From Sulfurivirga sp964427185 (GTDB lineage Bacteria; Pseudomonadota; Gammaproteobacteria; Thiomicrospirales; Thiomicrospiraceae), in assembly GCA_964427185.1 (NCBI GenBank), contig CAYRSN010000012.1, positions 1 to 40,702 of the forward strand: a stretch of 40,702 bases of DNA. The letters run 5' to 3'. The position numbers were made by a program, and so were the translations under genes. Numbering within the stretch: position 1 is the stretch's first letter; the number at the start of each line of letters is the position of its first letter. Shown here piece by piece: positions 8,075 to 15,687 of the stretch. Below the pieces are notes generated by a model. It was not told the origin of the DNA and ran no database searches. It saw only the letters and a list, made by a program, of their open reading frames with translations.

Positions 8075-10735
8075 TTACAGATACAATGGGTAGGTTTTAT
8101 CCGCGTCAATGCCGTATTTTTCAATGGCCTGTTTGACAACTTTGCGTTCCAGCTTGCCTTCATCGGCCAATGCCTTTAAGGCCGCAACGGCAATGTAATA
8201 ACGGTTCACCTCAAAATGGCGGCGCAGACGCTCACGGGTATCGGAGCGGCCAAACCCATCCGTGCCCAGAGTGACATAGGTTCCGGGCACATAGGCGCGG
8301 ATTTTCTCTGGCAGATCTCGGATATAGTCGGTGGCCGCAATATAAGGCCCTTCTACCTGCTCCAGCAGCTCGGTGACATAAGGCTTTCTGGGCGTTGCTT
8401 CCGGGTGCAGCAGATTCCAGCGTGCCACCTCTTTGCCCTCTCGCGCCAGCAGATTAAAGCTGGGAGCGGCAAATAAATTGGCGGCCACGCCCCAATCTTC
8501 AGCCAGCAGTTCTGCAGCCGCAATGGCTTCACGGAAGATGGTGCCGGAACCCATCAGGTTCACCTGCGGCTGAGCATCGTTCGCGTCTGCCGCCTTGAAC
8601 AGATACATGCCCTTTAAGATACCTTCTTCAGCCCCCTCCGGCATGGCAGGATGGCTGTAGTTTTCATTCATGGCAGTGATGTAGTAGAAAATATCTTCTT
8701 TGTCTTCATACATGCGCTTAATGCCATCACGAATAATCACCGCCATCTCATAGGCAAAGGTGGGGTCATAGCTCAGGCAGTTAGGCACCACATCATAGAA
8801 CAGCAGGTTATGGCCGTCATCATGCTGCAGCCCTTCCCCTTCCAAGGTAGTGCGCCCTGCGGTGGCACCAATCAAAAAACCGCGGCAGCGCATATCGCCC
8901 GCCGCCCAAACCAGATCACCAATACGCTGAAAACCGAACATGGAGTAGAAGATATAAAACGGCACCATACTCACGCCATAGTTGGCGTAAGCGGTGGCCG
9001 CAGCAATCCAGTCGGACATGGCACCGGCTTCGTTAATGCCTTCTTCCAGCACCTGCCCTTTGGAGGATTCCTTGTAATAAGAAACCTGGTCAATATCCAC
9101 CGGCTCATAGAGCTGACCGGCAGGATCATAGATACCGATCTGTCGGAACAGACCCTCCATCCCAAATGTGCGCGCCTCATCGGGAATAATGGGCACAATA
9201 CGCTGTTTTAACTGTTTATCCCGCAATAAGATGGAGAGAATGCGCACAAACGCCATGGTAGTGGACATCTGCCGCTCACCGGTGCCTTCCAGCAAGGCTT
9301 TGAACACATCCAACCGAGGTGCCGGCAAGGTGTCACACTCCGCATGACGCTCAGGCAGATAGCCGCCCAGTGCTTTGCGGCGCTCATGCATGTATTGAAT
9401 AATGTCTGAATCTTCCGGTGGACGGTAGAAAGGGACATCTTTTTCCAGCTGCTCGTCGGAAATAGGGACGGCAAAGCGATCGCGGAAATACTTGAGCCCT
9501 TCCAGGTCCAGCTTTTTCTGCTGGTGAGTGGTATTGGCTGCTTCGCCATAAGGCCCCATGCCGTAGCCTTTAACGGTTTTCGCCAGAATGACCGTGGGCA
9601 GGTCGGACTCTGTGGCGGCCTTATAAGCTGCATAAATCTTGCGTGGACAGTGTCCACCGCGGGTCAGGCGGAAGATTTCATCATCCGTCCAGTCTTCCAC
9701 CAACTTGGCGGTTTCAGGGTACTTGCCAAAGAAGTGTTCGCGCACATAGGCGCCATCTTTGGCCTTATAGGCCTGATATTCACCATCAACGACCTCACCC
9801 ATACGCTGAATCAGCTTACCGCTGGTATCTTTCGCCAGTAGCTGATCCCAGCCTGTTCCCCAGATAACCTTGATGACATTCCAGCCGGCACCTCGGAAAA
9901 AGGCTTCCAGCTCCTGAATAATCTTACCGTTGCCTCGCACCGGGCCATCCAGTCGCTGTAGGTTACAGTTGATGACAAAGGTAAGGTTGTTCAGCTTTTC
10001 CCGGCTGGCCAGATGAATGGCACCGCGGGATTCCGGCTCATCCATCTCACCATCCCCCAGAAACGCCCACACACGGCGCTGATCTGTCTGTGCCAACCCG
10101 CGCGCATGCATGTACTTCATAAAACGCGCCTGATAAATGGCCATAATCGGCCCCAATCCCATGGATACGGTGGGGAACTGCCAGAAGCCTGGCATCAGCC
10201 AGGGATGCGGGTAGGAAGAAAGGCCGTGGCCATCTACCTCTTGGCGGAAGTTTTTCAAATGTTCATCGTCCAGCCGTCCTTCCAGATAGGCACGGGCATA
10301 CATACCCGGTGCCGTATGCCCCTGGAAAAAGACCATATCATGCCCCTGCTCTGCCTGCGGCCCACGGAAGAAGTGGTTGAAACCCACTTCATACAGTGTG
10401 GCACTGGAAGCGTAAGAGGCAATATGCCCGCCGACACCGGTATGCTTATTGGCACGCACCACCATAGCCATGGCGTTCCAGCGCAGAATAGAGCGCAAAC
10501 GCTGCTCCAGCTTCAGATCACCTGGATATTTGGGCTGCTGCTCTAAAGGAATACTGTTGATATAGGGGGTATTGGCTGAATAAGGGGTATCAATGCCAAA
10601 CTGACGGGCTTTGGAAATTAACAGATCAATCAGATGCTGTGCTTTTTGTGAGCCTTCAAACTCAACAACGGCCTCAAGGGCTTCAAGCCACTCTTGAGTT
10701 TCCTGGGGATCATGATCGATGAACTTGTCTGTCAT
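8075..10735 (-). CDS. aceE: Pyruvate dehydrogenase E1 component (homodimeric type)
   Basis: E1 decarboxylates pyruvate with thiamine diphosphate and reductively acetylates the E2 lipoyl group. The 886 residues match the homodimeric AceE of E. coli (887). Visible marks are the N-terminal E2-binding tail with many acidic residues (EWLEALEAVVEFEGS), the substrate-site segment YASSATLYEVGFNHFFRG, and the thiamine diphosphate/Mg motif GDGEMDEPES. The transketolase-like pyrimidine and C-terminal domains follow (RTFGMEGLFRQIGIYDP; VTLGTDGFGRSDTRERLR). It is the first gene of aceE-aceF-lpdA. AGAGGAAA precedes the ATG, and a short inverted repeat lies just upstream (10754-10768). No PdhR-like regulator is encoded nearby. 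Confidence 0.96.
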   Translation of the reverse strand: MTDKFIDHDPQETQEWLEALEAVVEFEGSQKAQHLIDLLISKARQFGIDTPYSANTPYINSIPLEQQPKYPGDLKLEQRLRSILRWNAMAMVVRANKHTGVGGHIASYASSATLYEVGFNHFFRGPQAEQGHDMVFFQGHTAPGMYARAYLEGRLDDEHLKNFRQEVDGHGLSSYPHPWLMPGFWQFPTVSMGLGPIMAIYQARFMKYMHARGLAQTDQRRVWAFLGDGEMDEPESRGAIHLASREKLNNLTFVINCNLQRLDGPVRGNGKIIQELEAFFRGAGWNVIKVIWGTGWDQLLAKDTSGKLIQRMGEVVDGEYQAYKAKDGAYVREHFFGKYPETAKLVEDWTDDEIFRLTRGGHCPRKIYAAYKAATESDLPTVILAKTVKGYGMGPYGEAANTTHQQKKLDLEGLKYFRDRFAVPISDEQLEKDVPFYRPPEDSDIIQYMHERRKALGGYLPERHAECDTLPAPRLDVFKALLEGTGERQMSTTMAFVRILSILLRDKQLKQRIVPIIPDEARTFGMEGLFRQIGIYDPAGQLYEPVDIDQVSYYKESSKGQVLEEGINEAGAMSDWIAAATAYANYGVSMVPFYIFYSMFGFQRIGDLVWAAGDMRCRGFLIGATAGRTTLEGEGLQHDDGHNLLFYDVVPNCLSYDPTFAYEMAVIIRDGIKRMYEDKEDIFYYITAMNENYSHPAMPEGAEEGILKGMYLFKAADANDAQPQVNLMGSGTIFREAIAAAELLAEDWGVAANLFAAPSFNLLAREGKEVARWNLLHPEATPRKPYVTELLEQVEGPYIAATDYIRDLPEKIRAYVPGTYVTLGTDGFGRSDTRERLRRHFEVNRYYIAVAALKALADEGKLERKVVKQAIEKYGIDADKTYPLYL

Positions 10736-10753
10736 ACTGTTTCCTCTTTTATA

Positions 10754-10768
10754 AGCGCTTGTGGCGCT
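10754..10768. repeat. Inverted repeat in the aceE leader
   Basis: AGCGC and GCGCT flank a 5-base loop just upstream of the aceE ribosome site. On the minus strand it lies in the 17-base spacer of a TTGAAA ... TATAAA pair (10775-10747). A start there would leave almost no leader, so the promoter reading is uncertain. The repeat could be an operator or an mRNA hairpin. Confidence 0.35.
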
Positions 10769-10841
10769 GATTTCAAGCAGCAGACACTGGGGTACCGCCT
10801 GCTGACAAACCTGCTTATATTATCACGACAGAAGATGAAGC

Positions 10842-11366
10842 TTAAGGCTTCAGCCAGAGCTGATGCAGAAAGGGCTCCAGTTCAGTCAGCGCCTGCTGGT
10901 AAACATTTCTTTTAAATTCAACTGCTTCTTGCACAGGCACCCAGTAGTCCACCCAACGGTAGGCTTCAAACTCTGGGTTGTCAAACAGATCCAGTTGAAT
11001 GTGCGATTCCAGCCCCACCAACCCCAACATGAACCAGATCTGCTTCTGCCCGATACAGACAGGTTTGTTGTGCTGTCGCACAAGGTGCGCGGGCAGCTCA
11101 TAACGCAGCCAGTCCTGTGTGCGCCCTAAAATACGCACATCCGCCGGGTTCAGGCCGACTTCTTCTTTCAGCTCGCGAAACAGTGCCTGCTGCGGTGATT
11201 CATGTGCCTGAATACCGCCTTGCGGAAACTGCCAGGCATCCTGGTTAATACGCTTGCCCAAAAACAGCTGCCCCTGCGGGTTGACAATGATAATCCCCAC
11301 ATTGGGTCGATACCCCGCTTCATCGATTACGGAATTATCATCATGATCGTTATAATGCCTTGGCAT
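10842..11366 (-). CDS. rppH: RNA pyrophosphohydrolase
   Basis: RppH removes pyrophosphate from the 5' end of triphosphorylated RNA and so opens mRNAs to RNase E-dependent decay. The 174-residue protein contains a full Nudix box with the GX5EX7REXXEEXG pattern (GGIQAHESPQQALFRELKEEVG, here split as GGIQAHESPQ and REL..EE). It also has the family's opening GYRPNVGIIIVN and a conserved RWVDYWVPV segment. Compared with E. coli it has about 12 extra residues at the N-terminus (MPRHYNDHDDNS). The ATG complementary to 11364-11366 is preceded by GAGGG; a longer frame exists but would run into the divergent HAD gene. It lies directly upstream of aceE on the same strand, about 106 bases away. Confidence 0.92.
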   Translation of the reverse strand: MPRHYNDHDDNSVIDEAGYRPNVGIIIVNPQGQLFLGKRINQDAWQFPQGGIQAHESPQQALFRELKEEVGLNPADVRILGRTQDWLRYELPAHLVRQHNKPVCIGQKQIWFMLGLVGLESHIQLDLFDNPEFEAYRWVDYWVPVQEAVEFKRNVYQQALTELEPFLHQLWLKP

Positions 11367-11416
11367 AGTTGCCCTCAGAATGAATTCATTTATTTCACTT
11401 ATTTTAGGAGCCAAAC

Positions 11417-12073
11417 ATGGCGCTGGCAATTTTTGATCTGGATAACACGCTTCTGGCAGGAGACAGCGATCACCTGTGGGGCGAGTTCGTTATTGAAAAA
11501 GGGATTGTGGATGCCGAAACACACCGCAAACAAAACGATCGCTTTTATGCGGATTACTGCGCAGGAAAACTGGATATTTACGCTTATCAGCGTTTTGCAC
11601 TGTCACCTTTGGTGGGGCGCGCTCCAGAGACGCTGAGCCGATGGCATCAGGAGTTTATGCAACGTTATATTGAGCCGATCATTCTGCCTAAGGGGGAGGC
11701 TGCCATTGCCCGGCACAAACAAAAAGGCGATACGGTGATGATCATTACTGCCACCAATACATTTGTCACCGCCCCTATTGCCAAACGCCTGGGGGTGGAA
11801 ATTCTGCTGGGCACAGAGCCTGAAGTCGATGATAAAGGCTTCTATACCGGTAACATTGTGGGCACCCCCACCTTTCAGGAAGGCAAGGTCAAACGGCTTG
11901 CACAATGGATGCAGACACACCAGGCCACTTTGTCAGGCAGCTGGTTTTACTCCGACTCGCACAACGATATCCCTCTGCTGGAACAAGTCAGCCACCCCGT
12001 TGCTGTAGATCCGGATGAAAAACTCCACCATCATGCCACACGGCACGGGTGGCCGATCACCTCTTTTCGCTAA
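11417..12073 (+). CDS. HAD-superfamily (subfamily IB, SerB-like) phosphatase
   Basis: The 218-residue protein shows all four HAD motifs: FDLDNTLL with the nucleophile Asp near residue 7, MIITATN (motif II), the lysine in EGKVKRL (motif III), and YSDSHNDIPLL (motif IV). The alpha-helical cap between motifs I and II is of the SerB/PSPase-like type. Proteins of this type in proteobacteria are often named histidinol-phosphatase-like or SerB-family hydrolases, but the substrate cannot be read from the sequence. Its start is supported by TTAGGAGCC 6-9 bases upstream. It diverges from rppH over a 50-base gap and converges on serS. Confidence 0.85.
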   Translation: MALAIFDLDNTLLAGDSDHLWGEFVIEKGIVDAETHRKQNDRFYADYCAGKLDIYAYQRFALSPLVGRAPETLSRWHQEFMQRYIEPIILPKGEAAIARHKQKGDTVMIITATNTFVTAPIAKRLGVEILLGTEPEVDDKGFYTGNIVGTPTFQEGKVKRLAQWMQTHQATLSGSWFYSDSHNDIPLLEQVSHPVAVDPDEKLHHHATRHGWPITSFR

Positions 12074-12074
12074 C

Positions 12075-12106
12075 TGCCCCCCATGTCTTCAGACCAGGGG
12101 AGCAGC
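12075..12106. terminator. Possible hairpin between the HAD gene and serS
   Basis: CTGC-CCCC and GGGG-GCAG arms with an inner GTCT/AGAC pairing form an imperfect hairpin in the 37-base gap between two converging stops. There is no clear T-run on either side, so termination here is only a guess. Confidence 0.35.
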
Positions 12107-12110
12107 TGCC

Positions 12111-13397
12111 TTACAGCACGCTCACACCCCCCAGATAAGGTTGCAATGCTTCCGGCACGCAAATCGTGCCATCTTCATTCTGATAGTTCTCCACCAGTGC
12201 AACCAGTGTACGCCCAACCGCCAAACCGGAGCCGTTAAGGGTGTGCACCAGCTGAGGCTTCCCGTTTTCATCCCTGAAACGCGCTTTTAAACGTCGCGCC
12301 TGAAAATCTTCAAAGTTAGAGCAGGAGGAGATCTCCCGATAAGCCTGTTGCCCGGGCAACCAGACCTCAAGGTCATAGGTTTTCGCAGCGGAAAAGCCCA
12401 AATCGCCCGTGCACAAACTCATCACTCTGTAGGGCAACGCCAGCTTTTGCAAAACCGCTTCCGCATGCTGCGTCAATACTTCCAGCAGATCATAAGAGTG
12501 CTGAGGATGTGCCACGATGACCAGCTCCACCTTTTCAAACTGATGCTGACGAATCAGCCCGCGAATATCTCGACCTGAAGAACCGGCTTCTGCACGGAAA
12601 CATGGCGTATGCGCCGTGCGCTTAATCGGCAGCGCTTCCATAGGGATAATTTCATCTCGCACCAGATTGGTCACCGGCACCTCGGCCGTTGGAATCAAAT
12701 AAAGCTCACGGCTATCTTCCGCTTCAGTCTGATTGGCGATTTTAAAAAGATCTTCTTCAAACTTAGGGAGCTGACCCGTGCCAAAAAGGCTTTCTCTGTT
12801 CACCAGATAGGGCACATACACTTCTTCATAACCGTGATTGCGGGTGTGTTCATCCAGCATGAATTGAATCAAAGCCCGCTGCAACCGTGCCGCAGCGCCT
12901 TTCAGCACAGCAAAACGAGACTGTGCCACCTTAACTGCCGCTGCATTGTCATACCAGCCACGCTCCGTCAGCAGATCCACATGATCCTTAGGGGTGAATG
13001 CAAATTCCGGTGGTGTGCCCCAACGGCGTACCTCTACGTTATCGTTTTCATCCTTACCCACTGGCACGCTCTCATGAGGCAGATTAGGCAGGCTGGCGTA
13101 AATGTCATTAAGCTTTGTTTGAATCTCCGCAAGCTCGGATTTGGCGGCATCCAGCTGTCCGCCCAGATCCGCCACCGCATCCAAAAGCGGCTGAATATCT
13201 TCGCCCTGCGCCTTGGCTTTTCCAATAGCCTTGGCTGAACGGTTACGCGCCGCCTGAAGCTGCTCCACCTCAACCTGCAACGTTTTACGTCTCACCTCCA
13301 GTGACTCGATCTGTTCAACAGGCACCTCCACCCCGCGTGTTTTTAAGCGCGAAGCAACCTCCGCTAGTTGCGTACGCAATAATTTGGCATCCAACAT
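12111..13397 (-). CDS. serS: Seryl-tRNA synthetase
   Basis: SerS charges tRNA-Ser in the cytoplasm. The 428 residues match the usual length (430 in E. coli). The N-terminal 110 residues form the long antiparallel coiled coil that holds the tRNA. Class II motif 2 is seen as CFRAEAGSSGRDIRGL and motif 3 as GSGLAVGRTLVALVENYQ. The start is preceded by GGAG at a good distance. It begins four bases after crcB stops and is the last gene of the ftsK-lolA-rarA-crcB-serS operon. ftsK-lolA-rarA-serS is a conserved order in gammaproteobacteria, with crcB as the insert. Confidence 0.96.
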   Translation of the reverse strand: MLDAKLLRTQLAEVASRLKTRGVEVPVEQIESLEVRRKTLQVEVEQLQAARNRSAKAIGKAKAQGEDIQPLLDAVADLGGQLDAAKSELAEIQTKLNDIYASLPNLPHESVPVGKDENDNVEVRRWGTPPEFAFTPKDHVDLLTERGWYDNAAAVKVAQSRFAVLKGAAARLQRALIQFMLDEHTRNHGYEEVYVPYLVNRESLFGTGQLPKFEEDLFKIANQTEAEDSRELYLIPTAEVPVTNLVRDEIIPMEALPIKRTAHTPCFRAEAGSSGRDIRGLIRQHQFEKVELVIVAHPQHSYDLLEVLTQHAEAVLQKLALPYRVMSLCTGDLGFSAAKTYDLEVWLPGQQAYREISSCSNFEDFQARRLKARFRDENGKPQLVHTLNGSGLAVGRTLVALVENYQNEDGTICVPEALQPYLGGVSVL

Positions 13398-13401
13398 GTC
13401 T

Positions 13402-13782
13402 TTACTCCGTTAAAGTCATTTTTCCGGCATGAAACCCGAGCCAGACAGCCCCCAGGCATAGGCATACATTGAGCATAATATTCAACAGTGCCTTACTAAA
13501 CTCACCGGTTTGCAAATACTGTAAGGTTTCAAATGAAAAAGTCGAAAAAGTCGTAAACGCGCCCAAAAAGCCCGTCATGATAAACAGCCGCCACGCTACA
13601 CTGGCATCGATCTTATTGATCAGCCATACTGCCAGCGCCCCCATCAGAAACGAACCGAGCACATTGACCGCCAAAGTGCCCCAGGCAAAATTTTTACCCA
13701 ACCACTGATATACATGGTGTGACAGCCAAAACCGTCCTACAGCGCCTATGGCGCCCCCCAATGCTAAGGCCACCCACTGCAT
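13402..13782 (-). CDS. crcB: Fluoride efflux channel CrcB/Fluc
   Basis: CrcB is a small dual-topology membrane channel that exports fluoride from the cytoplasm. The 126-residue protein has four hydrophobic segments and the family motifs GGAIGAVGRFWL, NVLGSFLMG, and GFLGAFTTFSTFSFE with the conserved Phe/Thr pore residues. The start at 13782 is preferred over a longer frame: GGAG precedes it and it lies one base after the rarA stop (TGAGATG). As a single-copy gene it would form an antiparallel homodimer. It lies inside an operon without a fluoride riboswitch, so it is presumably expressed with its neighbours. Confidence 0.93.
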   Translation of the reverse strand: MQWVALALGGAIGAVGRFWLSHHVYQWLGKNFAWGTLAVNVLGSFLMGALAVWLINKIDASVAWRLFIMTGFLGAFTTFSTFSFETLQYLQTGEFSKALLNIMLNVCLCLGAVWLGFHAGKMTLTE

Positions 13783-13783
13783 C

Positions 13784-15064
13784 TCATTTTCTCCGTTTAT
13801 GAGGCGCCTGTGCATCCAACTGCTTCAGATACGCCAGTTTTTCAGCAATTTTAGCCTCCAATCCCCGTGCTGTGGGCTGGTAATACTGCCTGGGTATCAT
13901 TTCCTCTGGGAAATAATCTTCACCTGCCGCATATCCTTCCGGCTCATCATGAGCGTAGCGATAACCTTCATGGTATCCCAGCTGTTTCATCAGCTTGGTC
14001 GGTGCATTACGTAAGTGCATGGGCACAGCATAAGAGCCGTGCTGACGCACATCTTTAAGTGCAGCCTTATAAGCCCTATACACTGCATTGGACTTTGGTG
14101 CCGCTGCCAGATAAATGGCCGCCTGCGCCAGCGCCAGCTCTCCTTCAGGGCTGCCCAGCCGCTCATAAGCCTGTGCTGCATCCAGACACAATGCCAAAGC
14201 GCGTGGATCAGCATTCCCAATATCTTCACTGGCAATGCGAATCAACCGCCGAGCCAGATAACGGGGGTCAGCGCCCCCATCGAGCATACGGGTCAGCCAA
14301 TAAAGTGCCGCATCCGGATCAGAGCCCCGTACGGATTTATGCAAAGCGGAAATCTGATCGTAAAAAGCATCCCCGCCTTTATCAAACCTGCGCACCCCCG
14401 CCTGAATCACCTCTCGCACAGAATCCGCCTCCAGCCGCCCCTGCTCAGCAAAATCACTGGCCTGCTCAAGATAGTTCAATAGCCTGCGCGCATCACCGTC
14501 TGCTGCATGCAGCAGCAGCGCTTCCGCTGCTTCACTGAGACTCAGCCCTCCCAGAGCCGCCAGCCCCCGCTGTAACACCAAACGCAGCGCTTCGGTCTGC
14601 AAAGGCTTAAGCACATAGACCCGTGCGCGGGATAACAGGGCATTGTTCAGCTCAAAACTGGGGTTTTCGGTCGTCGCACCAATAAATACAAAGGTGCCAT
14701 CTTCTACAAATGGCAAAAACGCATCCTGTTGTGCCTTATTAAAGCGATGCACCTCATCCACAAACAGCAGTGTGCCCTCCCCCGTTTCTTCGTGGTGTGC
14801 TCTGGCTTTTTCCACTGCCTGGCGTACCTCTTTCACCCCAGCCAGCACGGCGGATAACTGTATAAACTGCAGCTGAACGTGGCTGGCCAGCAACCGTGCC
14901 AGTGTTGTTTTGCCACTACCGGGCGGCCCCCAGAAAATCATCGAATGCAGCCGACCGCTCTGCACAACTTTAGATAAAGCCCGCCCAGGTGCCAGCAGGT
15001 GCTGCTGCCCTACATATTCTGCCAAGGTTTTAGGGCGCAGGCGTTCCGCTAAAGGCTGGGTCAT
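13784..15064 (-). CDS. rarA: Replication-associated recombination protein A (AAA+ ATPase)
   Basis: RarA (MgsA) acts at stalled replication forks and is related to clamp-loader ATPases. The 426-residue protein has the family opening PLAERLRPKTLAEYVGQQHLL, Walker A GPPGSGKTTLARLL (about 47-60), Walker B LLFVDEVHRFNKAQQD, sensor 1 GATTENPSFELN, and the C-terminal tetramerisation domain (RLIRIASEDIGNADPRAL). Its ATG overlaps the lolA stop by four bases (ATGA), and its stop is one base from the crcB start, so all three are likely translated together. Confidence 0.95.
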   Translation of the reverse strand: MTQPLAERLRPKTLAEYVGQQHLLAPGRALSKVVQSGRLHSMIFWGPPGSGKTTLARLLASHVQLQFIQLSAVLAGVKEVRQAVEKARAHHEETGEGTLLFVDEVHRFNKAQQDAFLPFVEDGTFVFIGATTENPSFELNNALLSRARVYVLKPLQTEALRLVLQRGLAALGGLSLSEAAEALLLHAADGDARRLLNYLEQASDFAEQGRLEADSVREVIQAGVRRFDKGGDAFYDQISALHKSVRGSDPDAALYWLTRMLDGGADPRYLARRLIRIASEDIGNADPRALALCLDAAQAYERLGSPEGELALAQAAIYLAAAPKSNAVYRAYKAALKDVRQHGSYAVPMHLRNAPTKLMKQLGYHEGYRYAHDEPEGYAAGEDYFPEEMIPRQYYQPTARGLEAKIAEKLAYLKQLDAQAPHKRRK

Positions 15065-15687
15065 TTCGGTAGCTCTCCTACCAGATCCGCCCCCTCTGGA
15101 ATACGAAAATAAAACAGACTGTCGTCCACTGGCTCATTCAGCTTCACATTGGAAAACTTAAGTCGGGTAACTCGATCCTGAGACTGATAAAAGTTCAGCT
15201 GTCTTAGCGCATTATGCTCATCCAAGCCGACTTCCATGGCCTGAAAGTAAGTCTCTTGTTTAGGAATCAGCTCAAACCAGCTCAACCCCGCTTTAACCCC
15301 CAGATTGCGCACATAAAAGCGCATCTGCAGCGGGTAATCATAAAGCAGCCAGCTTAAAGGTAGCTCTTTAATCACTTTTTCCAAGGGCTGCACCGTCACC
15401 TGCTCTAACTCAGGATCCCACAGCCACAGCGCACGCCCATCCACCACAATGGTCTGTGGCTCATACCCCGCCTGCCGATAATGCCAGTAAAGTTTCCCTG
15501 GACGTTTAAGCACTACCCGACCGCTTCTGAGAATAACCCCCATCAGCTCCTCCGTTTCACGCGGCGTTTCCTGCACAAAATCCGCTTGAAAGGTTTGGAG
15601 CTGCTGTGCAAACCGTGCCAGATCCGCCTCCGCCCAGAGGCTGACACTCCATACCATCGTGCCTAAAAACACCATCACTGCTCGCAT
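15061..15687 (-). CDS. lolA: Outer-membrane lipoprotein carrier protein LolA
   Basis: LolA ferries lipoproteins through the periplasm from the LolCDE transporter to LolB. The 208-residue protein opens with a Sec signal peptide (about residues 1-19, cut near SLWA/EAD). It then follows the LolA pattern: LQTFQADFVQET, a GRVVLKRPGKLYWHY strand typical of the open barrel, and ALWLWDPELEQVTVQP. The ATG complementary to 15685-15687 shares one base with the ftsK stop (TGATG); an upstream TTG is in frame but less likely. The next gene, rarA, overlaps by four bases. The position after ftsK supports the call. Confidence 0.92.
   Translation of the reverse strand: MRAVMVFLGTMVWSVSLWAEADLARFAQQLQTFQADFVQETPRETEELMGVILRSGRVVLKRPGKLYWHYRQAGYEPQTIVVDGRALWLWDPELEQVTVQPLEKVIKELPLSWLLYDYPLQMRFYVRNLGVKAGLSWFELIPKQETYFQAMEVGLDEHNALRQLNFYQSQDRVTRLKFSNVKLNEPVDDSLFYFRIPEGADLVGELPK

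Noticed and set aside
12609..13238. 209-codon open frame opposite serS
   Set aside because: Antisense shadow of serS, with no start signal and no recognisable domain.
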